NCBI GenBank assembly: GCA_036936605.1
Contig: JAUPFV010000002.1
Span: 125,038,376 to 125,102,375, forward strand
DNA length: 64,000 nucleotides
DNA from: Limnanthes douglasii subsp. nivea
Taxonomy: Eukaryota; Streptophyta; Magnoliopsida; Brassicales; Limnanthaceae
Direction of reading: 5' to 3'
Positions 1-11,859 of this stretch are shown one piece after another; the stretch's first letter is position 1; each line of letters opens with the position of its first letter. Under the pieces are notes generated by a model that saw nothing but the letters and a program-made list of their open reading frames with translations, made no database searches and was not told where the DNA came from. The position numbers and the translations under genes were made by a program.

Positions 1-1255
1 AAATTTAATTTTTTTAAAAGTCTGTATCTTTTAAACTGTAACTCGGAAAAGAAATCTTAAAATACCGTTGGTTTTGTTTTTTTAAGACGAACAAAACTAG
101 CACCACTCATGATATGTTTTGAGCTCTTTTAAAAAAATATTTTTCCTTAGGGGTGGATTAGTGTCCTTCAACCCATTATATATATACACGACTATAAGCT
201 TTCGCATATCCTGTTTCTTACTCCACACTTTTCCATAAATTCCAGTTCGCCAACCAAGTCGCTCTTTGAAACCCTTTAATTTTAATTCATCATCTCTGAA
301 TCCGAGAATTTCTCTTCAATGGCTTCGACAAACAATGTAGCTCTAAAAATTTGGTCCAACTAAAGCTAAAAGTGCTGAAAAGAGTAAAGCATTAGAAGGT
401 AATTGGGCACAATTTGTCCATAAGCTTTGGCTATGGCTGGTACAGATCATTTCGAAGAAAAAATTAATATTAAAAAATGGGAACATAAAGAGCTCTGCTC
501 GTGGATGAAAAGGAAGATAAAAAAAGGTTAATTGATTTTATATAATTGAGTAGAGGTATAAAATATATTAATGGGTCTTAAATGATAAATATTTGACTAA
601 AACGGGTCTTTCTCGGGGAAATATGAAAATATGGGTCTTAAGTGGATAATAGTTTGGGTATTGGATCTTAAATGGAACTTTACCCTAATTTTAATACGAT
701 GAACTAGGTTATACAAAATATATTTGCTAACCAAGATGACTCTATTAATCCCTTTGTAAATAATAGATAGATTTTTTTACTTCTTTAATTTCAGGTTAAA
801 ATCAAAATTTCGTGTTGAATAAAAAACTGTTTCACTAAAAAATCGAACAAAAACCCTAAACTGAAACCAATTCTCCCAATTACAAAGCTCGTAAATCCTA
901 TAGTAGAAGTATCAAGAACAAAAATATAAATTTTAAGAAAAATCATCAAAACAAAGTATGAAATATTCTTCAAATTTGTGAAAAAACTTTGGGTGTTGAT
1001 TAATCGTAACTTGAAATATATTATTATTTAAAGTTCTTTGAACACAATTGTCTTGTTTATTGTTTGTGATAATTTATGTATCCCCATATATGACTTACAT
1101 GAATGCCCATTTTTCTTTTAAAGTTCAGTTTATTAAAAAACAAATTGGAGGAAATCATCCATCCAATTATGTTTTTGTCAATTTTTATCTATTTTTAACT
1201 GATCAAGTTCCATTCAAAAATATCAATGGGAAAAAGGTTTTTATCGGACTGTAAA
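1..1255. other. AT-rich flank with a gene-start-like remnant and MULE-like end
   Basis: No gene can be supported here. A TATA-like run (about 177-187), a pyrimidine-rich leader and an ATG at 319 (MASTNNVALKIW, then a stop) look like the start of a plant gene that breaks down after twelve codons. The stretch at about 575-682 ends in a pattern of GGGTCTTAA and ACTTTACCC phrases like those in plant MULE or MITE terminal inverted repeats. The matching left end is not seen and may lie outside the window. The 1050-1254 open frame continues without interruption across the insertion site of element A, but I recognise nothing in it. Confidence 0.3.
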
Positions 1256-1560
1256 TGATATGGAAGTAGGAATTTAAGGACTAAAATGTAAATAATGTAA
1301 GTTTAAGAGAATAATTGTAACTATGTAATATTATTAAGAACTAAGGGTAATTTACCTTGTAACCGATTTCAGTTTAAGGCTAACTCTTGGCCCCTCTATA
1401 TAAAAGGCAAGGCTAACCTAATAAAAAGGATGAATATTTTTTCTACTTAACTCATTTGCACTTAGACGTTCTCTTTCTAAAAACTCTTTATCTATTTCTC
1501 TCTCTAGAATTCACATATAACATTTTCGTAAGACAACATTCTTAATATCTGAACTCACCA
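1256..1560 (+). repeat. 5' LTR of element A
   Basis: The 305-bp LTR begins TGATATGG and ends ACTCACCA. It has a TATA box (TATATAAAA, about 1397-1405) followed by a pyrimidine-rich leader. It aligns end to end with 20547-20835 apart from small indels in the CT-rich stretch. By hand I count about 18 mismatches over some 280 aligned positions. Confidence 0.95.
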
Positions 1561-1582
1561 AATTGGCGCCTTCACTAGGGAT
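1561..1582 (+). other. Primer binding site of element A
   Basis: TGGCGCC at 1564-1570 lies three bases after the 5' LTR and is followed by a partly matching TTCACTAGGGA. The seven-base core equals the complement of the 3' end of plant tRNA-Asp, the primer reported for many Tat and Athila elements. The match beyond the core is imperfect. Confidence 0.7.
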
Positions 1583-1655
1583 AGAATTAAGAATCAGTGA
1601 CTTGTCTGTTCGGATTTAATACGATCTTCTTGTTTTTTTGTTTGAATTTAATATA

Positions 1656-3560
1656 ATGAATCCCGAAAACAATCTATCATTTCGATCGGCGATGGAAACT
1701 TTAAAAGATGACTTGCAAAGAAACGAAAATAGGCTGGATGGATCATCTCTGATCCAAACTCAATCAGACATTGAGATGCGTGTGAATCATCTTTTAGGAA
1801 AAATAAATGCGTTAAATGAAAAATATGAACAACGAGAACAATAAATCTACTCGGTGAAGCTCAAATCCGAGGTGAGACAAGAGAATGAAAAGACTGATAT
1901 GAGAGATCAATCTGATCGGTCCTGTGCTAATTGGCGGGCTAAAAGTAAACATAAAAAAGCGCGCTTCGTATCTCATAAAGAGCGCTGTTCTTCTCGCAAG
2001 GGGAAAAACATAAGCAAAAGTATATAACCTCTAGTGATGAAGAGGTAGAAAGCTCTGCTTCAGGTTTTAAAAGATAGAGGGGTTCTTCGAAAGACGAATC
2101 AGACAGAGAGTAGTCTAGGAAGCATAAAAAGGAAAACAAATCTAAAAGGGACAATGTTCCTCGTTCTACGTGATGTGAAAGGAACAATTCGAATCAGTAT
2201 GCTGAGACTCATCGAAATTTATATGCGGTAATGGGAAAAATGATCAGTTTGTGCAAGGTGTTGACTGGAGAAACTCTCTGTTGACAAGTGAAATTCGTTC
2301 TATAACGCTTCTGACACGTTTTGACATTACCAAAGTGGAAAAGCTCGATGGGTTACAAGATCCCGATGACAATATCGAACAATTTTAGAACTACACGATG
2401 AACTTTGAAGATGATGACTGGCTGGCGTGTCGTGTATTTTCACAGACTTTCAAGGGAGCAACTTTAAAGTGGTATAATCGGATTTCGAAGGGATTCATTT
2501 CAAATTTTAGGGATTTTTACAATGCTTTTCAAAGGCAGTTTGTGGGGGGTAAAAAAATAAGAACAAATAGAGATACCATTATCAAGTGCAAGCAGGCACC
2601 TGGAGAGAAGTTGAAGGATTATACGAAAAGGTTCGTTTTGACCAAAGTAAGTTTGGACAATTTCGAAGAGAATGTGGCGATGACAGCTTTTCGCCAAGGA
2701 TTATTGCTAGGGGATCTGGCCAATAAAACTACGAAGAGAAGAGCTTTAACTTTTGGAGCTTTGATGGCTCAAGTTGAGGATCAGATTAAAGTCGATGAGT
2801 CAACTAGAGTCTGAGGAGGACCAGTTAGCACTCCAAAAACTTCGAGTTAGGTGGCCAATAACCAAGGGCAACTCTCGAATGGAAATGGTAATCAACAGAC
2901 ACGACAGAAGAATAACAACTTGCCACCTCAGAATGGTGGATATTCAAATCACGCTCCATCTTACAACTATAACAGGCCAAGTCCAAATCAATGGGTTAAG
3001 ACAAATTATTATGTTGATTTGATAGAGAATGTGGCTGTGATTTTGGATAAAAATATCAGCTTCGTAAATTTTAGGAAGTCAGCTCCAAAAAGTAGGCTAA
3101 GAGAGGAAATGAACAACACATATTGTAGATATCATAAGGATATTGGGCATGATACCAATGATTGCATTGCTTTGAAAAAAGAGGTTCAGACGTTGATCGA
3201 AAATGGGAAGCTCTTGACTTATGTAAATTCACAAGGGAGCGGTTTGAAAAAAAACATAGCGACAACTTCGAAGGCCGCACGAGCTGAGAATTTTATGATT
3301 TTACATTCAAAGGTTGAAGCATTTGATACTTCCTCGGAATATGTGGAGAATGATCCAAACAAGTTGCTTTTGATGGCAGTTAAAGAGCCAATAGAAAAGG
3401 GGCATGTGCGAGATTTATGCAAATTCTTTGTGTCATTAGCTATTTTCGGAGGTGATTCGATGACTGGCAACTCAGATAGTTCGAGGAAGAGACATGTTGT
3501 CAACTTGAAAACTCAAATTGAAGGGAATATGTCTACACATTTGTATGGAAAAAAGGCTAT
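1656..3560 (+). pseudogene. gag polyprotein of element A (broken)
   Basis: Encodes the capsid and nucleocapsid precursor that packages element RNA. A start at 1656 (MNPENNLSF) opens 62 codons, followed by disrupted sequence rich in Lys/Arg/Ser. The capsid core is clear at 2320-2814 (KVEKLDGLQDPDDN, then GATLKWYNR and FRDFYNAFQRQF, the retrotrans_gag pattern). A stop at about 2812 and a frame change follow, then 2851-3560 carries a Gln/Asn-rich linker and a finger-like CRYHKDIGHDTNDC (about 3124-3165), with His in place of the second Cys as is common in Tat gag. Several stops make it non-functional. It is collinear with the gag of B. Confidence 0.85.
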
Positions 3561-3599
3561 ACCTTTCATTTTGTTTGACAAAGATGATCTGCGAGGAAC

Positions 3600-4065
3600 A
3601 GCAGGGCCACATGAAGATGTTGTGGTTATTGGAGGAGAGGTGGTTGGCGTCAAAATTCGACATGTGCTTATTGACACTGGCAGTTCTGCTAATGTCCTTT
3701 TTAAGTCAACTTATGATAGAATGACAAATCCACCTTAAATTTATCAATCAGATCAGACACTTATAGGTTTTACGGGTGTAACAGCTCGTGTTGTTGGGGA
3801 ATTTGAGGGAGAAGTAAATTTAATAAAAGGACCGTTCAAGAAGAAGGTCCAAGTGCTTTTTATGGTGGTGGACTACCCCATGAGTTACAATTCTATCTAT
3901 GGAAGGTCATGGCTTTCAAGAATGTATGGGGTTGTATCAACAGTTCACCAATGTTTCAAGTATGTGGTTGGAGATCAGATTGGCGACCAAAAGGTAGCCA
4001 GAGAATGTTATACCACTACACTCCACATACGAGGATCCAAAAGTGGGGATTTAATGCATGAATAG
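3600..4065 (+). pseudogene. Aspartic protease of element A (broken)
   Basis: Retroviral-type aspartic protease that would cut the gag-pol polyprotein. The active-site triad Asp-Thr-Gly lies at 3673-3681 within LIDTGSSANVLF. The downstream half, in the same reading frame after a stop at 3736-3738, has YNSIYGRSWL and a VSTVHQCFKY stretch typical of Tat proteases. The frame continues the gag frame upstream, so gag and protease were probably one polyprotein. The premature stop splits the domain in two. Confidence 0.85.
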
Positions 4066-4077
4066 CAGTTAGAAGGC

Positions 4078-5270
4078 ATGCCCTCAGATTTAGAGGAAAG
4101 ATTTGACTATCCGAGGGAAACCCTAGGGTCTTTAACGGTAAGTGAAGAAATTAAAAAGTTTGCTTTTTCGGAAAGAAGAGTGCTTCGAATTAGAACCTTA
4201 CTGACCCCACTCTTACGTCAACAACTATTAGATTTTTTATCTGTTAATTTTGATGTTTTCGCTTGGAAGCCGGAGGATGTATCAAGAGTACCAATTGAGG
4301 TGATTCGTCACAGCTTGGCTATTGATCCGAAGGTGAAACCAGTAATTCAGAAAAGAAGGGTATTTTCCTCGGAGAAAACGAAAGAAATTGTTTCTGAGGT
4401 GGACCGGTTATCTAAGGTCGAACACATAAGGGAGTCACGGTATCCTTTGTGGACGAAAAATCCGGTAGTGGTCAAAAAGAAGAATGGGAAATGGAGAATG
4501 TGCGTGGATTTTACAGACTTGAATTAAGCTTGTCCTAAAGATCCATTTCTTTTTCCTCGAATAGATCAGCTGATTGATTCTACCTTAGGAAATAAAATTT
4601 TAACTTTCATGGATGTTTTTGCAGGATACAATCAAATTCAGAATGGATCCAAAAGATCAAGAATGCACAACCTTCATAACTGATAAGGGCTTGCACTGTT
4701 ATAGGGTTGTAACTTTTGGATTGAACATGATGGAGCCACTTATCAGAGTTTGATGAATAAATCTTTTGCCACTCAGATCAGAAGAAATATGGAGGTATAT
4801 ATAGACGATATAGTGATAAAAAGTTTAAAGGATGACGTGCATCTTGATGATTCAAGGAAGCGTTTTTGAATCTAAGGGCAATCAGATTAAACCCGAATCC
4901 TGAAAAATTTACCTTCGGAGTTAGGTTAGGGAAGTTTTTGGGTTTTGTCATCAGTAAAAAAGGAATAGAGGCTGACCCAGAACAATTGAAAGCTTTGATA
5001 GCAATAAATTCACCTCGGTCTATTAAAGACGTGCAAATTCTGACAGGAAGGTTAGCAACACTTAACCAATTTATTTCTAGATTTTCTGACAAATGCTTTC
5101 CTTTCTTTAAAGTTTTACGAGGACCAAACAGGTTTGAATGAACATCGGAATGTGAGGCAACATTCACAAATATAAAAAATTTATTATCATCACCAGAAAT
5201 ATTGTCAAAACCTCGACATGGAGAGAAGCTCTTTTTGTACATTGGGGTATCAGATTTTTCACTAAGCGTT
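4078..5270 (+). pseudogene. Reverse transcriptase of element A (broken)
   Basis: RNA-directed DNA polymerase. Visible in order are the connector (VFAWKPEDVSRVP), the fingers motif GKWRMCVDFTDLN (ends at 4524), a stop, PRIDQLIDSTLGN, a frameshifted palm (YNQI region, about 4625-4760), the catalytic box YIDD at 4798-4809, and a thumb/connection region at 4866-5141 (KFTFGVRLGKFLGFV, LTGRLATLNQFISR). At least three stops and two frame changes break it. The partial copy at 60316-62599 is the same family in inverse orientation. Confidence 0.9.
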
Positions 5271-6090
5271 GTGTTAATCGGTGAAGATTCAAGTATTCCA
5301 AAGCAGTGTACTACATCAGTAAAATTTTAGTGGCAGCAAAAAAGAGGTATTTGAAGTTGGAAAAAGTGGCATTAGCATTGGTGATTGCTGCTAGGAAAAT
5401 ACGCCCTTATTTTCAAGCTCACACTATTGAAGTCCGAACTTCATTCCCTTTAAAAAATGTTTTACAGCGACCTGATACTTCGGGGAGAATGACCAGGTGG
5501 TCATTGCAATTGGGGGATTATGATGTTTTGTTTGCACCTCGAACAAAAATAAAAGCGCAAGCGTTGGTAGATATTTTTGTTGAATTCCATTCGAGTAGAT
5601 TGGATGTGGAAGAAAGTAAAGAAGACGCACCAGTAAATTCGAGGTGGGTTGTTCGAACAGATGGAGGATCTAGTGTTTCAGGGTGTAGTGTTGGGGTTCA
5701 GTTTATAGCCCCAACTGGAGAGACGATGATTCAATCTATTAAAAAAATTCGTGCTTCGAATAATGAGGCTGATTACGAAGCTACTTTGGAAGGTTTAAGA
5801 TTGGCAAAATTTGTGGAGCAACTTCAGTACGCTTGGAAACAGATTCTCAGTTGTTGGCAAATCAGGTATCTGGATTTTCCAAAGCAAAAAAGAATCGTTT
5901 AATTTTATATCTTCGGGAACTTCAGAATTTAATACTTCTGTTTAATAATGTTGTTGTTGAGTATATTGGTCGAGGGAGTAACATGGTGGCTGATTCTTTA
6001 GCAAATATTTCTTATAAGGAGGATATCCTTGGATTTTGCCACAAGAAAAACCTTCTATTATTACTCAATCTAGTCAGTGCGAATGTGTAG
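5271..6090 (+). pseudogene. Dual RNase H region of element A
   Basis: Two RNase H modules lie in tandem. The first (5306-5560) is the remnant gypsy RNase H with YYISKILVAAKKRYLKLEK, ALALVIAARK and FPLKNVLQRPDTSGRM. The second (5640-6060) is the archaeal-type RNase H gained by the Tat lineage, with VVRTDGGSSVSG (catalytic Asp), ASNNEADYEATLEGL (catalytic Glu) and TDSQLLANQVSGF (catalytic Asp) after one frameshift near 5830. RNase H degrades the RNA strand during cDNA synthesis. The reading continues to about 6060, and element B is inserted about 115 bp later. Confidence 0.85.
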
Positions 6091-6175
6091 AGGAGTTCTT
6101 TGTCACACCTGAAGTTATCTGAGGCGATTGGCGAGCAAATATTCTTAATTTTTTTACTCAAGGAACATTATCAGA

Positions 6176-6544
6176 TGATTTGGTTTATTTTGTGTTGGGG
6201 GTAGTTTGGTAAAGTGTTTTGGTAAGTTTGAAGTATTTTGTGTTCAGTGTGAGGAGTAGTGAGATAATTAAGCATCTTGCTTGTATTAAATGTTGATCAC
6301 CCTCATTAATAAGAGTGGTTGGGGTATTTATACTCTTAATTAATGACCCATGGGCTTACCGGGTTAAGTTGTGAAACCGGGTCAAGTTTAAGGACCCATT
6401 AGTCTTTTAAGTTGATTAGCAAATAGCTTAGTCAAAAGGTGTTTTACATTTGTCATGTTCGGATTTTTCAGTGGAGTGTTATGCTCCGAATTACCCCTGT
6501 CATGATTAATCAGTGGGTTGTGTCTTAAGTATCCGAACTCATCA
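6176..6544 (-). repeat. 3' LTR of element B (left copy)
   Basis: The 369-bp LTR reads TGATGAGTTCGG to CCAAATCA on the minus strand. A TATA box (TATAAATA on the minus strand, about 6325-6332) is followed by ACCCCAACCACTC. By hand I count about 28 mismatches against the right copy. A purine-rich stretch (AAAAAAGAGGC on the minus strand, about 6548-6560) next to it is the likely polypurine tract. Confidence 0.93.
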
Positions 6545-6907
6545 ATAGCCTCTTTTTTAGGCCTCGCAAACTATCTTTGGTAGGGCTAAAAGATCTACCA
6601 AGCCAATATCAACTTTATCTGATCGGCTCGTGTTCGTCTCAACTAAGAAGTTTATTTTCAACACCAGCCCAGTTCGAAATTCGTCAGGACTGGTTTCTCT
6701 TTCCAGAATTCTAAGAGTTTTCTTGTTGGATCGTAGGACACGTGTCAATATTTGGTTCGACCTACCAACCGTTATTTTTCATAGACCGGCGCACCCACTA
6801 AGTCTAAAATGTTACCTAGGCTTTTGATTCTTCACACGTTTGCGCAACCTTTAATCATTGCAAAAACCATCTTCAACTTCTCCTAGGTAACTGTTACTTT
6901 TTTCTCT

Positions 6908-6916
6908 TATATAAAT
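6908..6916 (+). promoter_or_regulatory. TATA box for the antisense gene of element B
   Basis: TATATAAAT lies about 90 bp before the first plausible ATG (7005) of the plus-strand extra gene, inside B and outside its LTR. Elements A (minus strand, 20101-20107) and C (about 32217-32225) have a TATA-like box in the same relative place, which suggests a dedicated promoter for the antisense gene. Confidence 0.55.
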
Positions 6917-7004
6917 ACTCTTTTATTATTTCATGGTCTTCCACACTCAAAGCTTTTCTAGAAAGATATTTATCTTTACCTTCAAATCGCTCTTGAGAGA
7001 TTTT

Positions 7005-9893
7005 ATGTTCACAACCAGAAACGCTTTAGTTAAAGGTGGCTGGTTGAATTTGTCAGAGTTAGAGAAAGCGAGGAAGGTAAAAAGAGAGAACCGTATCGCC
7101 GCCGACCTCCCAGTTTCTCAAGGTGAGAAAACCAGTCAACCAAGTCAGGACGCCGATCAAGGGTCATCCTCTTCCAAAAACCCTAGGCCCAGACAGCTTT
7201 CATTCAAACCCAACCTTTCATCCCTCCCTTCTGGTTCTTCTGTCTAAGATTCTCAACCTCTTGTTAAGGAAAAATCCGTTTCAAGCATCTAGAAAACCCT
7301 CTCCCTTTTTTGCTATGGGTTATAATATAGAAATTCTCCGGAGAAGTTAACCCCTCGCTGGAAGACTCGCCAAACTAAGACCCAATCCACACCAGCACTA
7401 TCAAAACCCTCTGAATCGGAGGTAACTAAAGCAGCTCCGTGGGCCAAGCCTTCTGGATCACAACCTCCACCGGATACTAGGCCTTCAGAGGCAAAGAGCG
7501 CTCAACCACCCAAACAGCCTTCAACACAAGAAACTGAACCACATTCTTCTAAGGCAGCTAACAAACCTTCCACAGTGATGGAAGAGCATGGAAGACAGCA
7601 TCAAGGAAGCCCCCTTCGAGACCGAGGCATCAGGTCAAACGGGAGACGTTGCTTCTGATAAGAAATACAAAAGTAAGGTAAAAAATTGTATGAATCATTC
7701 AGACTCGCTTCCGGAGTTCTTAGAGGGTAAGGTAGGCCCTTGTTTTAAACATGTTAGCGTCAAATATCTGTTGGCCTTGCAAAACATCAACTACATCTAT
7801 ACCCGTACTACTGAGTTGGGCCGAATCCGGACCAAATGGAGGATTCCGGAGTCTGTAAAGATGAGGATACCTATTACTCCGGAAACTCCTATGGATTATA
7901 AGCTAAATGATGTGGTAATGTTTACCGAAGTGCTAAACTAGGGACTCCGGTTCCCACTGGACCCATAAATTGTTAGGTAATTTCACTTGGTCAAACTTTT
8001 CCCTAGCCAGTTAAGCCCCAACGCCTGGTACTCTCTCCTTGCCTGTATCATGGCATCAAATTTGTCAAAGATCCCACTCCGATGGAGCAGTTTGCTATTG
8101 TAGCAAGCTTGTGCAAGAACCATCAGATTCCATTCTACCATCATAACATGGGGAATGACTTTAAAGTTGTGGAAGACCTGTTGGAGTCCGAAAAGAATTG
8201 GAGGACACAATTCTTGTTTGTTAGTGGAACGTGGGAAAATGGTAGGAAGATTAAGGCCAACACCAACCCTAGCATGCTGACTAGCAGGTGGAAAAGCACT
8301 GGTAATTTCCTTTCTTCTCTTTGTCTTCTAAGTTTTTTCTTCTTAAATTATAAGTGTTTTCATATTCTGACTAGCTTGTTACTCATTTTCATTGCTACCG
8401 AAGGAGTTCACCGGAAATTTGGAGGAGGGGCAAAATATCTGTGCAAAACTCAATGTATGGGCTTCGGAACACTGGGGGAATGCCTTCCACAATTGCTTCA
8501 CATCGGGCAATTTCATGAGGTCTCATCTATGGAACACCACAGGCCGGAGAGACCTCTCATGGGAAGAGTTAATTACCCTTCCTCCTCCTGGTGTGATCCT
8601 CAAAATGGCAAAGGCCAAGGATGGCAAGTTGTTCTTACCTTCTAGAGCTAAGGCTCCCAACAAGATGAAGAACAAAAAGAAGAAAGCTGCAACAGAGTTG
8701 GTTCAAGCAGCTACAGAAGAGACTGGTTCGGGAAACCAGGGGAGATTGATGCAGCCATGGTCAAAGCAGTAGAGGTTGAAACAGTGAGGGGGGCTGGAGG
8801 GTCACGGAACCCACCTAAGCCCTCTAAGAAAGACAGGAAACGAAGGGCCAACAGTGATGAGAAAGCTGTTAAGAAGAAGAAATTCACCCTGGGAGAAGAA
8901 ATAATTCTTCGTCCTTCAGAAATCCAACCTCCACCAGCCCCTGTTGATCCTACCTTGCAAAAGGAAATCCAAACAGATCTCTAGTCCGGAGAGATTGCTG
9001 GGGGAGGGAATGATGAAGTGAACATCAGTTCCCTTCAATACATTGGTTTGTAATTTAATGATTTTGAGAAGGATGATTTTGCAGGTCCCTATCGTCCCTC
9101 CCGTTTTTCAAATATGGTGACCTTTAATGGTAAATCCTTCTCTGTATCCGGAGAGCAAGATGTCTTGAGCCACTCCCTCCTCGGTCATATCCGGCCAATA
9201 CTTGATCTGGAAATGTAAGTGAAAAGTCAGACCAACCTAATCAACTCTCTCACTTCTGACAAACAATCTCTGTCAAACTATCTCCTAAATGCTCAGCAAA
9301 GTTAGAGGTACTAAAGAAGGAGATAGAGGCACTGAAAAAGGCCAAAAAGGATTGAACAACTAAGTTAGCCACATTGGAAGCAGCAAGAACTGAGCTCCAG
9401 ACTAAGTATTTTGACTTAGAAACTTCTTCTTCAAAATACCTCACAACGTTGAATGAGGAATTGAAGACCAATGATGGTGTCATTCAAACCTTAACCGATG
9501 AGAAGACTAAACTAGAGACCACTGTTTCGGAGATGACCAAGGAAAATGAGTAATTAAAGAGCCAACAGGAGAAAGCTATCCAAGCGGGTATTGATAAGTA
9601 TACCAATGAAGTAATAGACTCCTTAGAGAAAAGAGATGACGGGGTCAAATCTGACATGGTGCTGCTGTTCAATGAGACCTTTCCGAAGAGGACCCTTGGT
9701 CCCTTAGGAAATATGTGAATACGAAGACCTCCTATTTCATACTATGGTGGATGAAGATAAGCACAACTACTCAAGTGGAATAGATTCCACAATCGATGAT
9801 GAAGAAGGAATTAGTGAGAGTTCGAGTGTCGAACTCAAAGGTCCTAAAAAAGGTGATGGTGGTCAAGGAACGTCCGAAGGGAACAAGCCCTAA
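7005..9893 (+). pseudogene. Extra antisense gene of element B (Transposase_28-like, coiled coil)
   Basis: This gene runs opposite to gag-pol of B. Parts in order: an N-terminus MFTTRNALVKGGWLNLSE (7005), a low-complexity Pro/Ser/Lys region to about 7580, then a conserved domain at 7690-8300 (LPEFLEGKVGPCF, INYIYTRTTELGRIR, GLRFPLDP after a stop, then EQFAIVASL). An intron begins at 8302 (GGTAATTT), with acceptor AG at 8374 (keeps frame) or 8403. The second half (KEFTGNLEEGQ, WGNAFHNCF) is followed by a Lys-rich linker, a coiled coil (9300-9600) and a C-terminal block VKSDMVLLFNETFPKR (9643-9690), and it ends at 9891-9893. The conserved part resembles what Pfam calls a putative gypsy-type transposon protein. 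Function unknown. Stops occur in several places. Confidence 0.7.
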
Positions 9894-10464
9894 GGTTTTA
9901 CCATATAATATTTTTTATCTTTCCAAACAATCAAATTCCTTGGATGGCCAAGGTACATTTTGTACTGCTATTCGGTTAAAGTCCGAACAATTCCTTTGAA
10001 CAACTAAAGTCATTGGATGGCCAAGACATGTTTTTTTTTCTGTTCGGTTCAAGTCCGAATAGGTTTAATTTATCAAACTTTCTTTTGTTTAATACTTTTC
10101 TTTATATTTTTCATGGCTAATTAAGTAGCCAAGTTTATTATCTCCGATGACATATATTTCATAGTCATCACTTAACCAAGTTTATCTGATCCATTAAAGC
10201 CCCAAGGTGTTGAACAAGTGATTTATACTTGAATTGAATTGTAGTAAAACCACTCTGAATGTTTTAAGAAGGCATCATATATTATTGAATAAAAGACCGG
10301 ACACCTCATTAAAACCTCCCCGCACCACCAGGGTACGAAAGAGTATACCCTCTAATATTTACATTGATATTTAACAAGTAAATATTTACACAAAAATTTT
10401 ACTCTAAATATAACCTGAGATGTTCAATATTCCATGGGTGTTTCAAAACTCTCCCTTCTTTGTC
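9894..10464. other. Spacer between convergent integrase and antisense gene of B
   Basis: No coding signal. It contains two copies of a CTTGGATGGCCAAG-like phrase (about 9938 and 10010) near two GTTCGG-AAGTCCGAA phrases. A stretch around 10300-10350 (CCGGACACCTCATTAAAACC, then CCACCAGGGTA) is also present in element C at about 34322-34366. Both neighbouring genes end towards this spacer. Confidence 0.5.
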
Positions 10465-11607
10465 CTAAAGTCTATATGTCCCAGGTTTGAGCTTTTTACA
10501 GACCTCATAGGGGCCTTCCCAGTTTGGAGCTAACTTACCGAACTGCTTCTCCTTGGTGTGTAAGAAACATTTTCTTAACACCTTATCTCCTGGTTGGAAA
10601 TCTCTTCTTTTGACCTTGAAAGCAAATCTACTCCTCATTAAACCTTGGTAGTGAGTTGTTCTTAAATGAGCTTTAACTCTTCTTTCTTCTATTAAGTCCA
10701 ACTCATTCTTAATTGCTATCTCATTAGCTTGTTCAGAATAGTTGTAGACTTTGTATGATGGAAGGGTAGCTTCTATGGGGGTGATTGCATCCATCCCATA
10801 CACCAAAGCAAAAGGAGACTCTTATGTAGCAGCCCAAGGAGTAGTTCGGTATTCCCACAACACTTCTTGCAAATAGCTTGGCCACTTCCCCGCAACTCTT
10901 TCCAGTTTCTTTTTTAATCCAGACAAAATAGTCCTGTTGGCAAATTCAACCTGGCCGTTTGCTTGTGAATGGAAATGAGAAGAAAAATAATACTGAATAC
11001 CTCTAGAAGCATACAAATTCTCCATGTCTTTGCTATCAAACTGTGACCCTTTGTCTGTAGTAATCTTTTGAGGGATCCCAAATCTGCAGCATATATTGAA
11101 TAAAATAAATTTAATGACAGCCTTCGAAGTGGTTCCTGCCAAAGGAGCTGCCTCTATCCATTTTGAGAAGTAATCAATGGAAACTATAATAGTTCTGCAC
11201 CCCCCGGATGCCATAGGAAGAGGTCCAACTAAGTCCTTTCCCCATCTGGCAAAAAGTACTGGCTCAGAAATAGACTCCATAGGTACTTCTGGCACATGAA
11301 TTTCATTTCCATACCTTTGACATGGATCACAGTTCTTTACCATTTCTTTATCATCTGCCATTATGGATGGTCAATAGTACCCAACTAATAACACTCTCCG
11401 GGTTAGTGCCTTGTACCCACAATGTGTTGAGCCTTCTCCATCGTTTAGTTCAGATAAAACGACTTGAGATTCTTCAACCCCCAAACAACACAGGAGAGGT
11501 CTACTGAAAGATGTTTTTTTATAGAGAACTCCCCTATGATAAAAAAAAACGACGTGCCTTGTGTTTAATATTTCTTGCCATAACTTTATCCAAAGGCAAA
11601 ACCCCAT
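10465..11607 (-). pseudogene. Integrase of element B (nearly open)
   Basis: DDE integrase that would insert the cDNA. The zinc-binding HHCC part is visible at 11607-11290 (THCGYKALTRR, then NCDPCQRYG) with one stop at about 11370. The catalytic core has IDYFSKWIEA (first Asp), TTDKGSQFD (second Asp) and ANGQVEFANRT (Glu), then EVLWEYRTTPW. A single stop (about 10820) separates the core from the C-terminal part (FALVYGMDAITPIEA, and LAPNWEGPYEV, the GPY/F module). This is the best-preserved pol domain of B. Confidence 0.9.
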
Positions 11608-11859
11608 CAGAAATATATTGAAGAAGGTAACACCTCCATCCTTTAGGTTGAATCACCTGTATGCTCATGCTTTCCCCATCTTCATTGTTTTGACTTGGTT
11701 GTATGGAGGGGCATTCCTGTATGTGAATCTAAGGGTAGGACTCAGAATATGCTATAGTTTCCAAAGAATCCGCCAGGGTATTCTCCAATCTGGGAATATG
11801 CTCATAACAAACACTTTTGAAGTTGGTTGCTACTTCTTTCAAGATGAGTAAATACTTGA

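Noticed and set aside
8082..8645. A single 187-codon plus-strand ORF in element B
   Set aside because: It reads through an intron-like T-rich stretch from 8302 on; the conserved peptide continues in another frame after it, so this ORF end is artificial.
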